Below, piece by piece: positions 1-7,821 of a DNA stretch of 37,716 bases. The stretch lies in assembly GCA_030038035.1 (NCBI GenBank), contig JASHPP010000632.1:1-37716 (forward strand), in the 5' to 3' direction. Position 1 is the stretch's first letter; each line of letters begins with the position of its first letter. The stretch is from Trebonia sp. GTDB taxonomy: Bacteria > Actinomycetota > Actinomycetes > Streptosporangiales > Streptosporangiaceae. Both the position numbers and the translations under genes were made by a program. The notes beneath the pieces are model-generated. The model had not been told where the DNA came from. It was given only the letters and a program-made list of their open reading frames with translations, and made no database searches.

Positions 1-300
1 CGCGACCCGCCCTGCCGCCGGGTCAGCAGGCCGCGCGGCACCGGGTTCGCCTGCACCGGCGTGTCGCCCCGGGCGACCAGGTACGCATACAGCCCCGACA
101 CCGACGACAGGCGGCGCGCGATCGTCCGCGCCGACAGCCCCGGCTCCCGGTCCGCCAGCCGCACCACCGTCCGGTCCCCCGCTGGTCGGCCAGGAACTCG
201 AACACATCCGCCGCGGCAACCTCCAGCGGACCCTTTCCTATCACCGTGAAGAACGTCTTCAGGTCGAAGGCGACCGCCCGCAGGGTATTCGGCCGGCAGC
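1..300 (-). pseudogene. Tyrosine recombinase (phage-type integrase) fragment, frameshifted
   Basis: Read on the minus strand, about 300 to 180 encodes a SAM-like core-binding region (RCRPNTLRAVAFDLKTFF, then VFEFLADQRG). The reading then shifts frame at the C-run around 176-181. It continues to the window edge as DRTVVRLADREPGLSARTIA and GLYAYLVARGDTPVQANPVP, the usual N-terminal half of site-specific recombinases. One missing base would join the two parts. The catalytic domain, if present, lies beyond the left edge. The 5' end is cut by the IS256-family element that starts near 301. A sequencing error at the C-run could mimic the frameshift, but the loss of the 5' end is independent of that. 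Such recombinases mobilise elements by strand exchange; this copy looks dead and marks a former mobile element at the island's left side. Confidence 0.6.
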
Positions 301-354
301 GGCCGAGCAATGCTTGAAACCTGTGGATCTGCCGGGAAGGGCGCGAGCGAAGGA

Positions 355-435
355 GGGTGTACCTTCCCGGTGACCGAGTCGTAGAGGTCTCAAGCAATGG
401 CCGGCGCTGGAACGCCGGGCCGGGAAGGTACACCC
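355..435 (+). promoter_or_regulatory. Inverted repeat burying the transposase ribosome-binding site
   Basis: The block 355-370 (gggtgtaccttcccgg) is the exact reverse complement of 420-435 (ccgggaaggtacaccc). The right arm contains the Shine-Dalgarno GGGAAGG (422-428) and ends immediately before the ATG at 436. RNA that enters from outside the element would carry both arms and could hide the ribosome site. RNA starting inside 371-419 would not. Confidence 0.6.
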
Positions 436-1728
436 ATGCTCACAGTAGTCCCCGACGTGGCTGGCGCGCTGCCGGCTGACGGGCAGCCGTCGTCGCTGAT
501 CGACCAGATCGTGCGGGACGGCGCCCGGCAGATGCTGGCCGCGGCGCTGCAGGCCGAGGTCGCCGCCTATATCGATCAGTTCGCCGGGCTGCGCGATGAG
601 AACGGCCGGCGGATGGTGGTGCGCAACGGCACCGCCGGGACCCGTACCGTGGTGACCAGCGCCGGGGCGGTGGAGGTCACCGCGCCGCGGGTGAACGACA
701 AGCGTACCGACCCGGCCACGGGCGAGCGGATGCGGTTCGGCTCGGCGATCTTGCCGCCGTGGGCGCGCAAGACCCCGCAGGTCAGCGAGGTGCTGCCGCT
801 GCTGTACCTGCACGGCCTGTCCTCAGGTGACTTCGTGCCCGCGCTGGGCCAGTTCCCGGGCAGCAGCGCCGGGCTGTCGTCATCTGTGGTCACGAAGCTG
901 ACCGGGACGTGGACGGCCGAGGCCGCGGCGTTCATGGCCCGGGACCTGTCCGGCGCGGACTACGTGTACCTGTGGGTGGACGGGATCCACCTGGGCATCC
1001 GGCTGGGCGAGGGCAAGCTGTGCCTGCTGGTGATGATCGGGGTGCGCGCCGACGGGCGCAAGGAGCTGGTCGCCCTGGCTGACGGCTACCGGGAGCCGGC
1101 GCAGTCGTGGGCTGACCTGCTGCGCGATTGCGCCCGGCGGGGAATGCGCGCCCCGGTGCTGGCCGTCGGCGACGGGGCGCTGGGGTTCTGGACGGCGGTC
1201 CGCGAGGTGTTCCCGCAGGCCAGGAGCCAGCGGTGCTGGTTCCACAAGATCGCGAACGTGCTCGGGGCGCTGCCGAAGTCCGCGCATCCGGGGGCGAAGA
1301 AGGCCCTGGCCGAGATCTGGAACGCCGAGGACAAGGACCACGCCCGGGCCGCGGTGAAGAAGTTCGAGGCCGCCTACGGCGCGAAGTTCCCCAAGGCCGC
1401 GGCCAAGATCACCGAGGATGAGGAGGAACTGCTGGCGTTCTACGACTACCCCGCCGAGCACTGGATCCACCTGCGCACCACCAACCCGATCGAGTCGACC
1501 TTCGCCACCGTCAGGCTGCGGACGAAGGTCACCAGGGGCCACGGGTCGAAGGCAGCCGGGCTGGCGATGGCGTTCAAGCTGATCGAGTCCGCGCAGCGCC
1601 GCTGGCGGATGGTCAACGCACCTCACCTGGTCGCGCTCGTCCGCGCCGGGTCGGCCTTCGTCAACGGCAAGCTCGTCGAACGGCCCGAGGAGGAGGCAAC
1701 CGAGGCGGCCCAGCCGGAAGCCGCCTAA
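436..1728 (+). CDS. IS256-family (mutator-type) transposase
   Basis: DDE transposase that cuts and inserts its own element, about 430 residues, the normal length for the family. Visible marks are an N-terminal region ending in MLAAALQAEVAAYI, the first catalytic Asp in YLWVDGIHLGI, the second Asp in LAVGDGALGFW followed by the QRCWFHK block, and the catalytic Glu in TTNPIESTFATVR near the C terminus. I chose the ATG at 436 because GGGAAGG sits seven bases upstream. The frame is open from 397, but that start lies inside the inverted repeat and has no ribosome site. All catalytic blocks are present without frameshift, so the element may be active. Confidence 0.92.
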   Translation: MLTVVPDVAGALPADGQPSSLIDQIVRDGARQMLAAALQAEVAAYIDQFAGLRDENGRRMVVRNGTAGTRTVVTSAGAVEVTAPRVNDKRTDPATGERMRFGSAILPPWARKTPQVSEVLPLLYLHGLSSGDFVPALGQFPGSSAGLSSSVVTKLTGTWTAEAAAFMARDLSGADYVYLWVDGIHLGIRLGEGKLCLLVMIGVRADGRKELVALADGYREPAQSWADLLRDCARRGMRAPVLAVGDGALGFWTAVREVFPQARSQRCWFHKIANVLGALPKSAHPGAKKALAEIWNAEDKDHARAAVKKFEAAYGAKFPKAAAKITEDEEELLAFYDYPAEHWIHLRTTNPIESTFATVRLRTKVTRGHGSKAAGLAMAFKLIESAQRRWRMVNAPHLVALVRAGSAFVNGKLVERPEEEATEAAQPEAA

Positions 1729-1757
1729 AGATCTTGATCCACAGGTATTGACAATTA

Positions 1758-1886
1758 CTCGGCCGCACCACCGAGGGCCTGTATGCCCGGGTCACCCAGC
1801 GGCTGCTGGCCATGGCCGCCTGCATCTGGCACAACTGGACCACCGGCGAACCCGTCAAACGATCGCTGATCGCCTTCGACAACTGA
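1758..1886 (+). pseudogene. C-terminal tail of another transposase (IS4/IS982-like)
   Basis: The frame 1758-1886 encodes about 42 residues, including RVTQRLLAMAACIWHNW and then VKRSLIAFDN and a stop. I recognise this pattern from the last 40 residues of transposases common in actinomycetes; the exact family is uncertain. The rest of the gene is absent because the IS256 element abuts its left side. The sequence aaggaatcactcatctag just after the stop could be the old terminal repeat of that element. Confidence 0.5.
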
Positions 1887-1906
1887 ACCCATAAGGAATC
1901 ACTCAT

Positions 1907-2416
1907 CTAGGGGGCGATGTCCTGAAGGTCGAGGACGTTGAGGTTGAATTCGAGACCGGCGACGTACTGCCTGGGCGGGTGCACAGGTGTTCCCCTACAG
2001 CTGACTTGGCTTTGATCGACGTTCCCAGGTCCGGTATCGGTCCCATCATCCCGCGTGCGGACCGGGCAAGGGTAGGGGAGGCGTGGCGGAACCCGTACCG
2101 GCCGAGCCTCAGCCATGCATTCCTTAGCGGGACTGTTGACGCTGTGCCTATCGCGTACAAGTGTGAGGGCGGGGACTCCATCGAAGCAATGCAACTTGGG
2201 TGCGTCCAGGATCTCGGGAATTACGCCGGCTACTCGGGGAGTCCTATCGAAAGCGGCGGGTCAGACGGACCGCTGACGTGTAGGCACTGGCACGTCACAT
2301 ATTGCTTTTCGCATATCTCTGGCCCTGAAGGTCGCTCCCTTCTCTCTGAGTACTGGAGCGCGGCGGGGCTATGTTCATGGAAGACTGGCAATAAGCCCGG
2401 GGCCTATCTCCGCTGA
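1907..2416 (+). pseudogene. Trypsin-like serine protease remnant, 5' truncated
   Basis: The open frame encodes a block resembling the second half of a chymotrypsin-fold protease. DLALIDVP (around 2008-2031) would hold the catalytic Asp. It is followed by AWRNPYRPSLSHAFLSGTV, then EAMQLGCVQDLG, then GYSGSP (around 2227-2244) with the nucleophile Ser. The N-terminal half with the catalytic His is missing, cut off next to the transposase tail, so the gene cannot be functional. After GYSGSP the sequence no longer resembles the family, and a frameshift there is possible. Trypsin-like domains of this kind occur in actinobacterial conflict proteins. Its place directly upstream of an ATPase-subtilase pair fits a decayed defence gene. 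Function is inferred only from motifs. Confidence 0.45.
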
Positions 2417-2535
2417 GTTCATACCGGAAGACTCTGAGTAGCAGGCCGCCTCGCGCTCGGTGCATCACTCGGCCGGAGGTCATGCGCTCTGCCGGGGCGT
2501 TCAGTCGTGGACGTCCATGGTGTCGGCGGGGCTCA

Positions 2536-2564
2536 GTATTCTCAAGGCCTCCAACGACTAGAAT
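2536..2564 (+). promoter_or_regulatory. Possible promoter of the ietAS pair
   Basis: A good -10 box TAGAAT lies at 2559-2564, 38 bases before the ietA ATG. The -35 position (gtattc, 2536-2541, 17-bp spacing) is poor, so only the -10 is convincing. Confidence 0.3.
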
Positions 2565-2602
2565 TACGGCAGAAGACAGTATGCGACTCAGGGAGGCGGG
2601 AG

Positions 2603-3559
2603 ATGGCGCGCGCAGACCTTCTTCTCGACCTCGTGGAGGCCGAGCGCCGTGGCGACCGGGCTCGCTTTCGTGTCCTCGTAGAGGCAGTGATCGCCGAGGA
2701 GCGTGCCAACCAGCATCATCTGCTCGCTGACCGGCTGTCTGAGCTGATCACCACGACGGGGCAGGGCACAGTCCGCGATGACCGGGCTGCGGCCCTTCGT
2801 GACCTGGTACAGGAAGTCGTACCGAACCGTCGACTGGGGGACCTCGAACTCGCAGCGGTTCCGCGGCGGGTAGTCGCAGAGCTGATCGAGGAGCAGAAGC
2901 GCGCGGACCTGTTGCGAAGCTACGGGATCGAACCGCGTAACCGACTGCTGCTGTCTGGACCGCCTGGTAACGGGAAGACGAGCGTTGCGGAGGCCATCGC
3001 CTCTGAGTTGATGCTGCCTTTCTATGTGATCCGCTACGAGGGTGTAGTCTCCAGCTTCCTGGGCGAAACCGCTGCACGGCTCGACAACGCCTTCGAGTTC
3101 GCTCGTACCCGCCGCTGTGTTCTGTTCTTCGATGAACTCGACACCGTCGCCAAGGAGCGGTCGGACGAGCACGAGACCGGCGAAATCAAGCGTGTCGTCT
3201 CGACGCTGCTGCTCCAGATCGACAAACTCCCGGCTCATGTGATCCTCGTGGGCGCGACTAATCACGGCGAACTGCTGGATCGGGCTGCGTGGCGACGCTT
3301 CCAAATTCGTGCCGAACTCGAGCCCCCCAGCCGCGCTCAAGCCACTCAATTCCTGGAGCGGCTCGCCGCGCGATTGGGCGGCGACCTTGGCTTCGCTCCA
3401 CGAACCCTGGCTGACAAACTGGCTGGGGCGAGCTTTGCCGAGCTGGAAGAGTTTGCGCTCGATGTGCGCCGCCGGGCGGTGCTGGAGTTGCCGGACAGCA
3501 ATCCGCGGAGGATCGTTCAGGAGCGCCTGGAACACTGGCGCGGTCAGGCGGCAGAGTGA
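2603..3559 (+). CDS. ietA: AAA+ ATPase of an IetAS-type defence pair
   Basis: AAA+ ATPase of 318 residues. A helical N-terminal part (about 1-60) precedes the ATPase core. Walker A GPPGNGKTS is at about 119-127, Walker B LFFDELDT with Asp-Glu at about 177-178, a sensor-like GATNH follows, then the arginine-rich WRRFQIRAELEPP block of the FtsH/ClpX-like lid region. The ATG at 2603 has the purine-rich site gggaggcgggag directly before it; the frame is open upstream from 2507 without a better start. It overlaps the subtilase gene by four bases (GTGA), so the two are translationally coupled. An ATPase followed by a large subtilisin-like protease is the composition of IetAS, shown by others to protect against phage. 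I infer that the ATPase senses or remodels a target and licenses the protease. Base composition is less GC-biased than in the core genes. Confidence 0.82.
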   Translation: MARADLLLDLVEAERRGDRARFRVLVEAVIAEERANQHHLLADRLSELITTTGQGTVRDDRAAALRDLVQEVVPNRRLGDLELAAVPRRVVAELIEEQKRADLLRSYGIEPRNRLLLSGPPGNGKTSVAEAIASELMLPFYVIRYEGVVSSFLGETAARLDNAFEFARTRRCVLFFDELDTVAKERSDEHETGEIKRVVSTLLLQIDKLPAHVILVGATNHGELLDRAAWRRFQIRAELEPPSRAQATQFLERLAARLGGDLGFAPRTLADKLAGASFAELEEFALDVRRRAVLELPDSNPRRIVQERLEHWRGQAAE

Positions 3560-6168
3560 CCGAGGAGAGCCGGCCGCTCCTGGCCTTTGGCCCGCCCGTG
3601 GTCGGCAGCCGTCCCGCGCAGCCTTCACGCGACATGCCGCGCCTATCGAGACCAACCGCCGGGCGTCAGGGAGAGCGGCTGACGCCCGAGTTCCGCGAGC
3701 TGGCTGCGGCGTTCGACGCAGAACGGGCAAGGCTGGCAACTGACACACCCGACGAGGTGGACCCCGCCTTGGTTGTTGTGTTTGACCTCGTCGGCAGCAT
3801 TAAGGATTTCTGTAACGCGATCGACCAGATCGACGGCTTGGAGTTCCTGTCCGAACTGATCGGCGATCGCGCTGACCCTGATGACGACTTCTACATGACC
3901 GAACGGGGCAGAGGTCGCACCGATAGCACGGTACCGCACTCGCTGTACCTGGTCATGACAAATGCCCGGGCGATCGATGAGCTGATGCGGCTATTCGACC
4001 TTTGGCAGCAGGACCAGTCTGTGACCTTCCGGCACGGTTTGGGGAAGTTCAAGACGGCATTCGAGCAGTTGTCCGCGATCCGCCGGTGGGGACCGGAGGA
4101 CCGCATCCGGCAAACCGGGCTGCGGGATCGCTGGCAGGAAACCCTTGATGTCGTCGGCCAGTCGGTCAGCTTCGTTACGGTCGAAGTCGAGCTGTGGTAC
4201 CGCCACGATGCGGGACAGCGCACGGAGGCTGAGTCACGCGTGGAGCGGATCGTCGGCGACAGCGGCGGGCGTATTCTCGACCGCTCCCAGATTGGTGACA
4301 TCGGTTATCACGCGCTCCTGGCGGAACTGCCCATCCAGCAGGTCCAGTCTGTCCTTAGCAGCGGAGCGGGGTCTATCCGGTTGCTCACGACTGATGAGGT
4401 CATGTTCGTCAGCCCGTTCATACCGATGAGCGTCGCGCCGCCCACGCTTGAACCCGTCACGGAGGTACGACTGCCTCACGGGGAGCGAGTGGACGGGCTT
4501 CCTCGAATCGCACTGCTGGACGGCTTGCCGCTCGCGAACCATGACGCCCTGGCGGGCAGGCTGGCGATAGACGACCCCGACGGGCTGGCCGAGGACTACC
4601 CGGTGTATTCGCGGAACCATGGAACCGCGATGGCGTCTCTCATCATCCACGGCGACCTATCTGCCCGCGGCGAACCGCTGGACCGACCCCTGTATGTACG
4701 GCCCATCATGCGTCCCCATGAGTTCGCCAGCGGATACGAGCAGGTCCTCCCGAATCGGCTGTTCACCGACCTGCTTCACCGAGCCGTCAAGCGACTGGTG
4801 GAGGGAGAGGGGGGCTCAGACCCGATCGCTCCCAGCGTCCGAATCGTTAACCTCTCGATCGGCGCGCAGGCCCGAGCGCTCGTACGGAGGATGAGTCCGG
4901 TAGGTCGCCTGCTCGACTGGCTGGCCTACTCGTACAACCTGCTGTTCGTCGTCAGCGCCGGCAACCACTCTTATGAAATAACGATCCCCGCCGAGGTGGC
5001 AGACGACGCGACTGCCGCGCGCTCGGCGGTGACTCGCGCTGTTTACGATGCGGCCCTCCTCCGGGGCATTCTGCCTCCAGGCGACGCCATCAACGCCCTG
5101 ACCGTCGGAGCGACCCACGATGACGGGCTCGGCGACGTCGATCTGCCGGGCACTGTATGGGACATCACGGACCCCGGCGCGCCCGCCCACTACAGCGCCA
5201 CTGGTCCTGGTGTGGATCGCTCGGTCAAACCAGACCTTCACCACATCGGAGGCCGAGCACTCTACACCCGCCCCGTCCTCCAGCCGGGAAGCAATGTTGT
5301 CAGCGTCGCGCTCGCACGCACTGAAGCGACCGGGCCTGGCCTCCAGGTCGCCGCTCCAGGAAGAGCGGGCGCAACCAACACCAGTGTCTTTACCACGGGC
5401 ACAAGCAACGCCACTGCATTGGTCAGCCGCGAGGCTAGTCACCTGTTCGACATCCTCGATGCCAAAGCTTCCGACTCCGACGACGCGCCGCTTCCGGACG
5501 CTCAGTATCATCCCCTACTCGTTCGAGCGCTCCTAGCACACGCCAGCGACTGGGGCCAGTGGGGAGCCAGGCTTCGCCAAGAACTCGGCCTCGACAACCA
5601 GCAGGCACGTCGCCACCTCACCGCGCTTCTGGGGTACGGAGGCCTCGACACGGCACGGCTTGGGACAGCCGCGACGAACCGGGCCGTCCTCGTCGCCGGA
5701 GGCCATATCGCTCGCAACGAACGCCACACCTACGAGTTCCCGTTGCCGCCGTCGCTCAGGTCCCGCGCGGAATGGCACCGTTTCACAATCACCCTCGCCT
5801 ACATGGCCCCTACTATCGGCCGCCTCACGCGATACCGCAATGCCAAGGTTTACTTCGCCACCCCCGACACCAACCTTGCCGCTGGAGAGCGGATAGACGC
5901 CGAACACAATAGCGTCAGGCGGGGTAGTCTCCAGCAGGAGATCATCGATGGAACGCGGGCAATGGTGTTCGGAGATGCTGAGACCTTCCCCATTCACATC
6001 GAGTGCATGGACGACGCCCAACGACTACGAGCCGGGAAGACGGTCCGCTACGCCCTTGTCGTATCCGTCGAGACCTCCGCCGAGACCTCAACGACTATCC
6101 ACGAGGAAATAGGCGCGAGACTACGCCAAAGGGCCCGCGATCGTGCCCGTGGACGCGCGCAAAGCTAA
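3556..6168 (+). CDS. ietS: Subtilisin-like (S8) serine protease of an IetAS-type defence pair
   Basis: Large subtilase of 870 residues. The catalytic triad is visible: Asp322 in RIALLDGLP, His355 in RNHGTAMASLI and Ser617 in TGTSNATALVSR. The oxyanion Asn is likely the one in VVSAGNHSYE. About 300 residues before the triad have no signal peptide or membrane segment, so the enzyme is cytoplasmic, unlike secreted degradative subtilases. About 250 residues follow it (PLPPSLRSRAEWHRFTITLA onward), probably a beta-rich accessory domain. The GTG start overlaps the ATPase stop codon. In the IetAS system the ATPase and this protease are both needed for phage defence; the cleaved target is not known to me. 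A short hairpin cttgca-cccat-tgcaag at 6172-6188 follows the stop. No frameshift or missing catalytic residue is seen. Confidence 0.85.
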   Translation: MTEESRPLLAFGPPVVGSRPAQPSRDMPRLSRPTAGRQGERLTPEFRELAAAFDAERARLATDTPDEVDPALVVVFDLVGSIKDFCNAIDQIDGLEFLSELIGDRADPDDDFYMTERGRGRTDSTVPHSLYLVMTNARAIDELMRLFDLWQQDQSVTFRHGLGKFKTAFEQLSAIRRWGPEDRIRQTGLRDRWQETLDVVGQSVSFVTVEVELWYRHDAGQRTEAESRVERIVGDSGGRILDRSQIGDIGYHALLAELPIQQVQSVLSSGAGSIRLLTTDEVMFVSPFIPMSVAPPTLEPVTEVRLPHGERVDGLPRIALLDGLPLANHDALAGRLAIDDPDGLAEDYPVYSRNHGTAMASLIIHGDLSARGEPLDRPLYVRPIMRPHEFASGYEQVLPNRLFTDLLHRAVKRLVEGEGGSDPIAPSVRIVNLSIGAQARALVRRMSPVGRLLDWLAYSYNLLFVVSAGNHSYEITIPAEVADDATAARSAVTRAVYDAALLRGILPPGDAINALTVGATHDDGLGDVDLPGTVWDITDPGAPAHYSATGPGVDRSVKPDLHHIGGRALYTRPVLQPGSNVVSVALARTEATGPGLQVAAPGRAGATNTSVFTTGTSNATALVSREASHLFDILDAKASDSDDAPLPDAQYHPLLVRALLAHASDWGQWGARLRQELGLDNQQARRHLTALLGYGGLDTARLGTAATNRAVLVAGGHIARNERHTYEFPLPPSLRSRAEWHRFTITLAYMAPTIGRLTRYRNAKVYFATPDTNLAAGERIDAEHNSVRRGSLQQEIIDGTRAMVFGDAETFPIHIECMDDAQRLRAGKTVRYALVVSVETSAETSTTIHEEIGARLRQRARDRARGRAQS

Positions 6169-6194
6169 CCGCTTGCACCCATTGCAAGAAAGTG

Positions 6195-6470
6195 CGTACC
6201 TCCGCTGCCGCGCTGACGTGTTTGAGTCGCGGATCCGTGAGCTTCTGGCGGCGTATCCGGCGATGTCGGCGACGGTGATCGCGGAGCGGGTCGGCTGGGA
6301 GCGAGGGCTGACGGGTTTTGAGGGACCGGGCGCGGGAGCTGCGCCCGGCTTACCTGCCGGCGGACACGGCCAGCCGGACCGCCTATGGTCCGGGCAAGGT
6401 GGCGCGAACGATTTCCGGTTCCTGCCGGGTCAGATAAATCCGTTCGATCATGCTCGTGATCTTGCTCTAT
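6195..6470 (+). pseudogene. IS21-family transposase (IstA) fragment, frameshifted
   Basis: The frame through about 6200-6320 reads RIRELLAAYPAMSATVIAER followed by VGWERGLT. After a shift near 6322 another frame reads DRARELRPAYLPADTASRTA then YGPGKVARTIS. Together these match the N-terminal middle of IS21 IstA transposases. The DDE core, the 3' end and istB are absent. It separates the protease gene from the nuclease gene that follows. Confidence 0.55.
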
Positions 6471-6473
6471 AAT
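6443..6473 (+). promoter_or_regulatory. Possible promoter of the zinc-ribbon/VRR-NUC gene
   Basis: A perfect TATAAT lies at 6468-6473, rare in DNA this GC-rich. TTCGAT at 6443-6448 is a weak -35 with a long 19-bp gap. A start near 6480 would give a leader of about 35 bases before the GTG at 6514. Confidence 0.45.
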
Positions 6474-6513
6474 GCGGCCATGCTGATTGGAGTCCGATAA
6501 CGGCGAGGTCTTG

Positions 6514-7812
6514 GTGGGCGCTGACAATGGGGTGGTGTGTGAGCACCGCAATCGGACTTTTCTAAGTCCGTGGGAATCGCTCCGTAAATACGTCTGCACC
6601 GACTGCAGTGCCGTCATGACTTGTGCTTGCGACGAAGATATTGCCATCTATGTATCCCCCTACCAGGCTGGGCGTGGTCGTGACCAGCGGACGCACGACG
6701 AAGTGCTGGTAACTCATCCGCTGGTGCCGGGTCTCTGCCACGAATGCCGAGGCGAAGTTCCCCCGGCTTATCCGAGGGCGGCGCATCGCGGAGCTTCGAG
6801 CAAAATCCAGCGTTACTACTGGCACGAAATCTGGAAGGAAACGCAGCTCGAGCTTCTAGCCTGGTGCCGCACAAATGACGTGCCCCTATTTGGGGATGAT
6901 GGCAGGCCGCGGCTCCTGTACTACCGCCGGGAGCACGCTGAAGCCTATAAAGCTATCCAAGCCGCGGTGATCGACCGATGGAAGAAAATACACGAGGAGA
7001 ATCCTCGGTATGACTTTACGCAGCCGTCGGACGCAGACGTTATCAAGTCGTGCGAGGTGGTCGTCGAGGAGATTGACGCTTGCTACCTCGTCCCATCACC
7101 CGGTCATGTGCTGGTCCTCCCGCTCAACGCCACCGATCCAGCCGCTGCGGTGCAGGTTGAGGAGTTCGTCGCTCAAAGGATCCGCAGTGAAGGCCGGGAA
7201 GTCATGTTCTGCGAGAGTCGGCCCTTCCAGGCTCTCTACGGCAGCCTTATGTGGCTGTGGGTTCAGTCACCGAGTGATTCGAGGCTACGGCCATCGGGGT
7301 TCGGCGGACGGGACGGCGTAGGAGCCGACGAACGCGGCATGATCTGGACGCTGCTACCGCACGACTTCGGAAGCCCTGCCCATGCAGTTCGGCGTGGTGG
7401 GGCGCTTCAAGCTCACATCGACACGCTTCCAGACGATATAGACGACATGCTGTGGGCCTACAACTACTGGCAAGGACCGTCGCGGGCCCTGCGGCAATAC
7501 CTGTGGGCATACACGGACGAAGACCAAGAACGGGGCCGAACGCTGATCGAGGTTCTTGGCCCACAACGCATCAAGCAGATTATGCGCTACCTGGCCGAGG
7601 ACTATTGGAGCCGCTACTTGGGTTGGCCGGACCTCGCCTCATGGCGCGAAGGGCCTGACGGCCGCGTGGACGTTGAGTTTGTTGAGGTGAAGTCCAGCAG
7701 TGACAAGCTCAGCGACGACCAGCGCTCGTGGATTGAGGGCAACCACAAGCACCTACGGCTGCCCTTCCACATCGCGAAGGTTCACCGAAAGCAACGACTC
7801 GCGGTCGCGTAG
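6514..7812 (+). CDS. Unrecognised zinc-ribbon protein with C-terminal VRR-NUC-type nuclease motif
   Basis: Protein of 432 residues; I do not recognise the full-length family. The N terminus is Cys-rich (Cys9, His11, Cys28-x2-Cys31, Cys37, Cys39, then GLCHECRGE), suggesting one or two zinc ribbons. A middle region of about 250 residues has no known fold that I can name. The last 65 residues carry a PD-(D/E)xK pattern of VRR-NUC type: GWPDL with Asp373, EFVEVKS with Glu391 and Lys393, and SDDQRSWI with Gln403. This predicts a metal-dependent DNA nuclease guided by a zinc-ribbon module. GTG 6514 was chosen because GAGG ends five bases before it; the frame is also open from a TTG at 6487. It is a single gene with its own TATAAT, converging on the HEPN gene ten bases away. 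Defence function is inferred from the neighbourhood. Confidence 0.6.
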   Translation: MGADNGVVCEHRNRTFLSPWESLRKYVCTDCSAVMTCACDEDIAIYVSPYQAGRGRDQRTHDEVLVTHPLVPGLCHECRGEVPPAYPRAAHRGASSKIQRYYWHEIWKETQLELLAWCRTNDVPLFGDDGRPRLLYYRREHAEAYKAIQAAVIDRWKKIHEENPRYDFTQPSDADVIKSCEVVVEEIDACYLVPSPGHVLVLPLNATDPAAAVQVEEFVAQRIRSEGREVMFCESRPFQALYGSLMWLWVQSPSDSRLRPSGFGGRDGVGADERGMIWTLLPHDFGSPAHAVRRGGALQAHIDTLPDDIDDMLWAYNYWQGPSRALRQYLWAYTDEDQERGRTLIEVLGPQRIKQIMRYLAEDYWSRYLGWPDLASWREGPDGRVDVEFVEVKSSSDKLSDDQRSWIEGNHKHLRLPFHIAKVHRKQRLAVA

Positions 7813-7821
7813 CCGTAACAG

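Larger units (their letters stand above)
301..1764 (+). mobile_element. IS256-family insertion sequence, complete
   Basis: One transposase gene is flanked by related inverted ends: 301-329 and the reverse complement of 1736-1764. They agree at 23 of 29 positions, with an identical inner block acctgtggatc and an identical outer block ggccgag. The outer limits are uncertain because ctcggcc on the right could equally be native sequence of the neighbouring transposase remnant. I see no direct target duplication: the left flank is an integrase fragment and the right flank an unrelated transposase tail. That suggests a deletion or rearrangement after or during insertion. Confidence 0.7.

Noticed and set aside
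880..1626. 248-codon minus-strand frame inside the transposase
   Set aside because: It is a shadow of the IS256 transposase with no own motif or ribosome site.
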